Below, one piece after another: positions 57,063-64,000 of a stretch of DNA of 64,000 nt. Both the position numbers and the translations under genes were made by a program. The notes beneath the pieces are model-generated. The model saw only the letters and a list, made by a program, of their open reading frames with translations, was not told where the DNA came from and searched no databases. Each line of letters opens with the position of its first letter. Position 1 is the stretch's first letter. Location of the stretch: assembly GCA_034509425.1 (NCBI GenBank), contig JAVTVJ010000566.1, forward strand, positions 868,001 through 932,000, written 5' to 3'. The DNA is from Eopsaltria australis. Lineage: Eukaryota; Chordata; Aves; Passeriformes; Petroicidae.

Positions 57063-59520
57063 ATAATCTCCCTTTAAAAAAGGTTTAAAACACTGCAGGG
57101 AGTTGTTTATTTTCTGGGTACTCAAAAACCTGGGCTGATTTTGAGCTGTTAACTCATTAACAGCTCTCTACCTCTGAAAAGGAAATCAAGGCAGAGCCTG
57201 CCCAGGTTGTTCAAGCACTTTAAATCTTTGAATTTAAAGCTGCTTTTAAAAGTGCTGGTATCAGTTTTACACAGCCAGACTGAAGCAGATAAAGCAGCAG
57301 GAGTCCTCAGAGTGCCAGAAGTGAGGAGCACCTTGTCCCCATCAACAAAGTCCTCTCCACAAGAGCTCTCAGAGATCAAACTTTGCCCAGGTTTTTGTAC
57401 CCAGAGTATTCCTCCCTCCAGCTGTCGCTGTGGCACTGAGGGGCTGCCGAGGTGACAGTGCCCACAGAGTTCCCCAATTTTCTCTGGATTGATGGATCTT
57501 GTGCAGTTTGATGTCCAAGCAGTGCAGCACTTGTCAGAAGTGAGCTTGGCAGTAAAATCCTGGATTTTTTTTTTCCAAGGGTAACTCTCTGACTCTCTCA
57601 AATGCTCTGCTTTCCAGTTCTTTCCACTCTTAATGAAGTGCCAGCTGCTTTAAAAAGCGCTGTGATATTCTGATTTATTCTGCTGCCCCACTCTGTCTTT
57701 TAGAGCCACTCTTGCACTTTGTTCACTCCACCCTTTGTCTTCGTGCCTGTGAAATCCTGCCGGAGCAGAGCAGAGAGCACAATCCATTCATCCCAGGCAG
57801 CCTGGATCAGAAAATGTTATTTAATAAAAATTTTGATTTCAACTTTCGCTTCAGCTCAGAGCACTCCACGTTTTCACAGCTCTTTTGTCGAGTGAACTGC
57901 TCAGCTCAACTCCCCTGATTGCACTGACTCTGCAATTCACCCACTGCTCCCTCCATTAGCACCTCATTAATCTGCACCCAACAAGAGCTCTCTCCTCGCT
58001 GCTGGGAGGACAAACCTTTGGAGAAGGAATTGGATTTGCTCATGGAGCTCTCCTAGACCAGAACAGCTCAGAGCACACCGGGACATCTCCCCAGCCCAGC
58101 ACAAAACCAGGCAGGGGCAAGTCAGGGATGGGCAGAGACTCACTCAGAGCCTGACTTTGATAATTACTGAATTAAAAAATGCCACTTTTAGGTTTCTAAA
58201 GGCATCTGACAACATCTAAATGAACTCCTTTCCTTCCACATTTCAACTTCTCCTGTCTTTGCTTATCGATCTAGGAAATGTTGACTGGATTTCCTCTAAA
58301 TGCCCTGATGTTTCAGAATATTGACCAAGAGCTTGCCCTGGCATTTCCAGCTTCTGCCACCCTTCCAGGACTGCCATGCCCACGAGTCCAGGGCAAAGTG
58401 TCCCTCAGGGAGCACAGCAGGACCAGCTTGTGGCAAAGCAAGGGCCACCAGAGCCCTGTGGGGACAAAGCTCTGCAGTGTCACCTTGCTGTGGACAGGCA
58501 GGACAGAAAATCTGCTGAGTGGCTGATGCCAACCAGACACGGTGGTTTGTGAAACATGAATTGTGTGGTGGCCTCTCCATGTGACCCTCAGAACACGGAA
58601 TTAATCTCCACACACAAAGATTTTGGTAGAAATGCACTCCTAGGAAGCTTTTTCTTTGCTAACTCCACTGCTTCCACTGGAAAAGTGAGCAGGATTTGCA
58701 TTCCAAGCTCTCTCTCTCCTGCTTCTGAGCTGTTCTAGCTCTGATTCCAGCTCTCCCCATCTTGCATTTGTAATGTTTAATCTTTCCTAATCTTTCCCTG
58801 TGTTGTTGTGGCTCTCCCATCTGCATGGGAATGGAGATGCCCCAGGGATCACACAGGGCAGGAAAGCCTCAGAAAGGGCAGGTGCTGCTGAGGAGACAAT
58901 TTCTGTGCCATGGGACTGGGGGGAGAAGTTGCCTTTCCTCTCTGAGATCATTACAAACCAACATGATCAAACCCCCAAATAAATAAATAGACAAACTGAG
59001 TGTGCTTTGGTCGGGGTGTGTGGGATTACTGTGATACAAAACCTCCAAAAAACCAATTTTCTGCCTTGGAGGGCGGGTCAATATTTGTTTTCTTCCTAAG
59101 ATTGATATTTTCTAATACTCCTTGGGTCTCCATCACTTGCTCCTTCCCCTCAGTCTCTTCAAACAGCTGGAAGGACGAGAGAAGGAAAAAAGCTTCCAAA
59201 AATGGGATTTCCCATTCCATGCCACACAATTTTCAAATGCTTCAATTTGACTCTTGCAGTAACAACAGTTTCTAATTATGGGGTTATTTCAGCCACATAT
59301 TTAAGTATTCACTAAACCCTTTTAAATCACTAACAACCCTCAGGGGATGCTGCTCACAAGGTGTTCCATGTATGGGGAGAAGCTGTGGGGAAGGAAGCCA
59401 GGCTGAACAATTGAGATTATAATGCCAACATCTCAGGGTCCTGATCCCTTCTGGGACTTGAATTCCTTTCCAGAGCATGAAGTGGATTGAGGGGGAAAAC
59501 CTTGCCTTTCCCACCTTTTA
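57063..59520. other. No gene seen
   Basis: A 150-codon minus frame (57,149-57,601) and a plus frame at 58,278-58,526 are open but not recognisable, with no good splice context. Confidence 0.4.
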
Positions 59521-59523
59521 AGA

Positions 59524-59757
59524 TTGTTTGTATATGTGTTTGTATTTGTGTTTGTGTTTGTATTTGTATCTGTATTTGTATTTGTATTTGTATTTTTGTT
59601 TGTATCTGTATTTGTGTTTGTATTTGTATTTGTGTTTGTGTTTGTATTTTTGTTTGTATTTGTACTTGTGTTTGTATTTGTGTTTGTATTTGTGTTTGTA
59701 TCTGTAGTTTTGTTTGTATTTGTGTTTGTGTTTGTATTTGTGTTTGTATTTGTAGCA
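59524..59757. repeat. Hexamer microsatellite TTTGTA/TTTGTG
   Basis: About 39 units alternating TTTGTA and TTTGTG with occasional TATCTG or TTTTTG. All frames through it are open by composition only. Confidence 0.95.
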
Positions 59758-61235
59758 TTAAAGCACACAAAGATCAGAGCAAAACACAGCAAGAAGCAAA
59801 GGCGCAGGACTCTGACTTGAAAGACCACCTCAGCAGCAGGGAGCAGAGGAACATTTCCCTGCCACTTCCCTGTGACTGGGTTTGACAAGCTCATTTCATC
59901 CCCGTGTCACAGGGAATCACAGTCTGGTGTCCCCGTGGCACAGCAAAGAGCCCTGTGTGTGCTCTGCATGTTTGGCTTCAGAACAGAGCAGAGTTAACAT
60001 TTCCAGGGGCAGCCTCGAGCACCAGAGCTGCCTGTTCAGTCCCCTCCCAATTAAACCAAAAACGGAGAGGTTTTACTATTCCTGTGCTCCTCTGCCTTTT
60101 CACTTGGCTGAGCATTGCTGGATGCTGTCTCTCTGTCACTCACATTTCATCTTCTCCCTTTGCCTGCAGCCCTTTCAGTCTGGAATTGATTTTCTCACCA
60201 CCCTGAGCAGGAGCTGTGAGATGTGTGTTTCTCAGAGCTCTGTGCAGTGGTGGCAGGGGGCTGCATCCCCCGTGCAGCTGCTGGATGTCTTCATTCCTCT
60301 CTGCAAGGCAAGGGAAGTCACAGACACTCGGCGATCATAGGGATTTTGCAGACTCAAATCCATTTTTGATGCTCCTGGCAAGCGTTTGCATGAATTTCCG
60401 TGGATAAGTCCATGGAAATGTGGGCAGGCCTGCACGTAGAGATGCACATGTTTTCTGACTGGAAAATTCTGCCTGATAAATAAATTTGTCTCTCAGCCAC
60501 GGGGAAAAAAAAGAAAATATTAAAAGCTCTCGGAGCTTCGAACAAAACTCACCAAAACTGCATTCCAGTTGTGTTCTGGCAGTTTAATTTCCAAATAACT
60601 GAAATAACCTCTGATTTAATGAGTGGAATGACTGATTTCTTCACCAGCCTTGGTGCCTGAGATATTTGGGATGCTCCACATCCTCCTGGAGAGCATTCCC
60701 TCCTCTAGGACAACCAGGGGTTAAATTGGTGTGGCTTCCTTTGATGGAGAAGATGTGGGATTTTGGGTGGTTTGGTGATGGGAAGAGGAATTCAGAGGCT
60801 TTAGATGGATTAAGATCCCTTCTTGGACTGAGTTGAACTTTTCTTACAGGTAAAAGAGGGTTGCATCCCACACATAGAAATAGGGATTTATTCTCAGGAA
60901 ATTCCTCAAAGAATGGGATCCAAGCCAGAGTGAGCATTCAGGTTTTATGTCCACTTCAAAACTTGATGATTTCATCAAATATTTAAAGTGCAGGAAAAGG
61001 CAGAGCATTGGATTTATTAGAAATTAATCACCCTCACATGAATTGGCTCCTAGACTCTGTTACTCTCTTTAAATTAAGTTTCCATTGATTATAAAGAGAT
61101 CCTGGGTGATCCTTCCCATGGAGATTGCTACATTTATTCAGATCAATGCCCTCATTTCTCTCAGAAGTTGCCCCTTGCCTCCTTTTTGCTGCATCCATGA
61201 GTGAGAAATGCCTCTGGATGAAGTGAAAAACAGAC
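59758..61235. other. No gene seen
   Basis: Unique-looking sequence with short frames only. Confidence 0.5.
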
Positions 61236-61239
61236 ACGT

Positions 61240-61452
61240 GGTTTCTCCCAGGCTCAGCTGGTCCATGGGTGGTTCTTATGAATCCCAGATGGGATGAAAT
61301 TAATAATAATAATAAAAAGATAACAAGCACAAAGAGCACTAAAAACCAGAGGCATGGCAATAGTAACCTTCCATCCTTGGTGCAATTTCCATGGCACCTC
61401 CTCTAATGGAATATGGGCCAATTAACCCAAAATCCTGCCCTCTGTGTTTCCA
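61240..61452. repeat. Direct repeat, copy 1 (partner 62,235-62,460)
   Basis: Shares CTCCCAGGCTCAGCTGGT, GGGATGAAATT, ATAACAAGCACAAAGA and AATTTCCATGGCACCTCCTC with the partner about 1.0 kb away. Confidence 0.8.
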
Positions 61453-61454
61453 TG

Positions 61455-62230
61455 GGTTTGTTCAGCATCTAAATTGGCTCGTTGGAACCTTGTCCAGAAG
61501 TCTGGAGAAACCCCCTGGGAGGGTTTTCCACTTTCCCTTCCTTCACTGTGCAAGGGTCACCTGAACCTGGGTGGGATTTCTGTGCTCTTTTCCAGCTTTT
61601 GGTTTCTCTGAACAAACAAATATTTGAAGTATTTGAGGATTTGAGTTGTTTGTTTGTTTCCACTGGAAAAAATAAGTTAAATGGGAAAAAAAAGCGATGG
61701 AGTTAATAAAGGAGAGATGAAGGGGAAAAGAAAGGAAAAGAGCCACCTGAAAGAGTGTTGTACCAAATTTGAAACTGCTCATAGAGGTTTATAGAGCAAT
61801 TCCCAAAGTTTTCTCTAAAGAGAGCTGGTTCAGTGAGCAGATTTATTTCCTGGTGTTGATGGGTGTGAGCTGATGTGGATCAGCAATCCACACACCCCCA
61901 CCTGCAGCTTGAAGCTCCAGATGAGCAAAGAGGACTCCCCAGTCCCACTGCCCCCCAGAGCCTCTCCTGGGAGCAGAGCAAACAAGGAGCTGTAAGGAAT
62001 GGTGATTAATTCATCAAGCCAACAAAGCAGAAAGCTGGATCTCCCTGAATGGCTCATTAACCTCAAGCATATTAAGCTGCTAACACTGGTTAGAGTCACA
62101 TTTAATAGGGGCTGGCACTGAGTGGCACATTCACCCTGAATTCACTCCCCAGTGCTCCTGCCCCAGCCAAATGAGAGGGTGAAGAAACACAAATTCCCCT
62201 TCATCTCTGCAAAGTGGTGCTGCCTTGGAG
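61455..62230. other. No gene seen
   Basis: Sequence between the two direct repeats; nothing supported. Confidence 0.5.
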
Positions 62231-62234
62231 TGGC

Positions 62235-62460
62235 TTCTCCCAGGCTCAGCTGGTTCATGGGTGGCTCTTATGAATGCCAGGTGGGATGAAATTCATGATA
62301 ATAAAAAATAACAAGCACAAAGACCACTGAAAACCAGGGGCATGCCAAGAATCACCGTCCACCTTTGGTGTTTTACCTGCCTGTGCAATTTCCATGGCAC
62401 CTCCTCTCATGGAACATGGGACAATTAAACCAAAATCCTGCCCTTTGTAGATCTGTAGAT
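62235..62460. repeat. Direct repeat, copy 2
   Basis: Diverged copy of 61,240-61,452, with a GTTTTACCTGCCTGTG insertion. It abuts an LTR-like element. Confidence 0.8.
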
Positions 62461-62900
62461 CTTTGTAGGTCTGGCTACCTAGAACAGAGGCTGGGCAAGA
62501 TTAAGAGAATAAAGTGAATATTTATTAAAGGCCTTCAATAGACGCACCTTGGGCAGTCAAAGGCTACACCCAAGATGGGCACGAGTTTTTCACACAATTA
62601 TAATTTTGGCCCATTCACATATCAGGGGTTAATGCTCCAATTACAGCTTCAGGTAATGAATTAATTTACCCCCAGTTTGCTCCCCCCAACCCATTTTTGT
62701 TTATACTTTTCAGGGCCTGAGACTGTGAGGTGTCCTTGAGTTTGAGGCCTAGAGAGGAATTGTTTTGTCTGAATAAAACGGGAGAACAGCAGCTGGCAGG
62801 CTGTGGAGTTTCAGAGTTATACACTGGAGCACCCCAGGACTGGAAAAATAGAAAAGCTAAAATCCTAATGCATCAGTGGAACCATCAGATGTGCTGGGGA
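62460..62900 (-). mobile_element. Solo-LTR-like element, copy 3 of 3
   Basis: Same strand as 8,875-9,300. It begins GGCTACCTAGAACAGAGGCT, contains AATATTTATTAAAGGCC and GGCCTAGAGAGGAATTGTTT, and ends near GAAAAATAGAAAAGCTAAAA. No retroviral coding sequence beside it. Confidence 0.6.
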
Positions 62901-62904
62901 GGGT

Positions 62905-64000
62905 GGCATCACCTGATTCCCAAATGCCAAACGGGCAAATCCCACCCCTGTGTCTGACCCAGCCCTCACCAAGGCTTGAATCAGAAACCTGTGAGCCTCA
63001 CCCAGGGCATCCCAGTGGCCAGAGCAGCCAGGCAGAGCTGCTTTAGCCAGGGATTATTGCAGCTCTCTCCATGTCTGAGCTGGCACACACAGAGCATTGC
63101 TCAGGGCACTGCTGCAATTATTCCTTTACCAATCCCCTCCGCAGCCGAGCTGAAACAAGAGTTGACAAGTGGGAGATACTTTGGGTACATAATTGGGCTG
63201 AAATGCAGTTGAAAATAAATCCTCCCAGAAGGCCTCTTGGAGCAGCCTCTCGAGGTGTTTTGAGGGCTGCTCCTGCACAGACCTGGCCCTTTGGGACAAT
63301 GGATTTTCTGTCTTTGTGGCTGGGATCCTGGAGCTTTGTCTTCTGTGCCTTTGGATAAATGTTGAGTCTGTGGCACGAGAGAAATGTGAAAACATTCTGT
63401 TTGCATTTTTCTGCTTCCCTTTTACTTCGGCTTCATTTTTCTTTTTGAATTTTATGGGGAAAACCCATAAAACAGACACTATTCCTTGTATCAGCTGCAC
63501 TGGTTCAGTATGTCCAGAGTGAGATGTGAGAGTCCCATCAGCAATAACAGAAAATTCACACCTCACAGCCCTTCCTTTCCCAAAGAGCTGCAATTTGTGC
63601 TGTTCTTTGGGCTCCTCCTGCCCCAAAACCTCTTTGCTTTGCTGTTCAGCATTCCAAACCCCAGCTACCTGAGGCTGAGCAGCTTACTTGCCATGGTTAA
63701 ATCAAATTTACAGCTACTCATGCTTGTAGTTAGCTGAACTGCAGGCAGAATCCTCCTATCTTTTTTTATTTTTACATATTGTGCTGCTTACATGAGCAAA
63801 ATCCCTGCTGTCACAGCACCACTTATTCTTCCTAACACTGATTATTGCCCCCCTTTTTTATCTCCTACTCTCTCTTCTGAACAAAGCAGCTCTTGCCCAC
63901 CAGCAGAGTGCATTTAAATGGGGAGGATTTGGGGTTTGTTCACAATTTCAGCTAAAATAAATACAAATAGTGAAGTTATTATGTGGCTGTGAAAGGTTTG
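62905..64000. other. No gene seen
   Basis: A 166-codon minus frame (63,126-63,626) has no recognisable domain or splice support. Confidence 0.4.

Noticed and set aside
57149..57601. 150-codon minus-strand frame
   Set aside because: Unrecognisable, and the adjacent sequence is plain AT-rich DNA.
59417..59894. Long frames of Thr-Asn, Ile-Gln and Val-Cys repeats on both strands
   Set aside because: They are produced by the TTTGTR hexamer array.
1..64000. CRISPR arrays, tRNA/rRNA genes, bacterial origins or operons
   Set aside because: Nothing resembling them was seen; the window is vertebrate-type DNA.

Overview
The window looks like nuclear DNA of a bird, probably a songbird. The evidence is several 3' fragments of CR1 LINEs (10.1, 28.3, 31.5, 32.2 and 56.9 kb), solo-LTR-like elements, long low-complexity tracts, and genes split into short exons. 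There are no bacterial-style open reading frames, no operons, and no tRNA or rRNA gene that I could recognise. Naming the organism is an inference; I recognised no named gene.

Region 1 (1-5.4 kb and 14.2-21.7 kb) is GC-rich and holds a tandem family of uncharacterised genes, all on the minus strand. I could assemble them exon by exon. Each starts with a 97-nt signal-peptide exon. Short ectodomain exons follow (72, 87-114 and 108 nt), every one of them phase 1 at both ends. A transmembrane exon (phase 1 to phase 2) and, where found, a 199-nt terminal exon with a cytoplasmic tail and a polyadenylation signal complete the gene. Gene C (19,130-21,515) is complete: its six exons sum to 750 nt, an open frame of 249 codons plus stop, predicting a small type I single-pass membrane protein. 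Gene B (14,203-17,738) carries its ectodomain exon block twice; its last exon is unresolved. Gene A (3,146-4,608) has a transmembrane and tail half almost identical to C, joined to an aspartate-rich exon not seen in the others; its 5' end is unresolved and a CpG-rich island lies upstream. Gene 0 (577-1,854, running off the left edge) is the counterpart of B and has a frame-breaking change at one exon. Positions 1 to about 4,240 are a diverged duplicate of about 15,733 to 20,220.

The most striking observation is that introns and the signal-peptide exon are nearly identical between paralogs while the ectodomain and transmembrane exons are strongly diverged. This is the opposite of the usual pattern. 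It suggests diversifying selection on exons, gene conversion of the flanks, or exon replacement, as described for some toxin, immune and reproductive gene families. The function of these proteins is unknown to me.

Region 2 (5.4-14.2 kb) separates the two halves of the cluster. It is AT-richer and contains a CR1 copy, three LTR-like elements, a TA-rich tract, a 42-bp tandem repeat and one orphan exon candidate.

Region 3 (21.7-64 kb) is AT-rich and almost gene-free. It holds CR1 and LTR fragments, a long inverted repeat (about 24.25-25.70 kb), a three-unit tandem repeat of about 350 bp (49.1-50.2 kb), duplicated blocks at 48, 51/53 and 61/62 kb, a large TTCC array (53.0 kb), a TTTGTR hexamer array (59.5 kb) and other low-complexity tracts. 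The only places that look possibly exonic are 56.42-56.72 kb (good) and 46.40-46.48 kb (weak). It may be intergenic or intronic.
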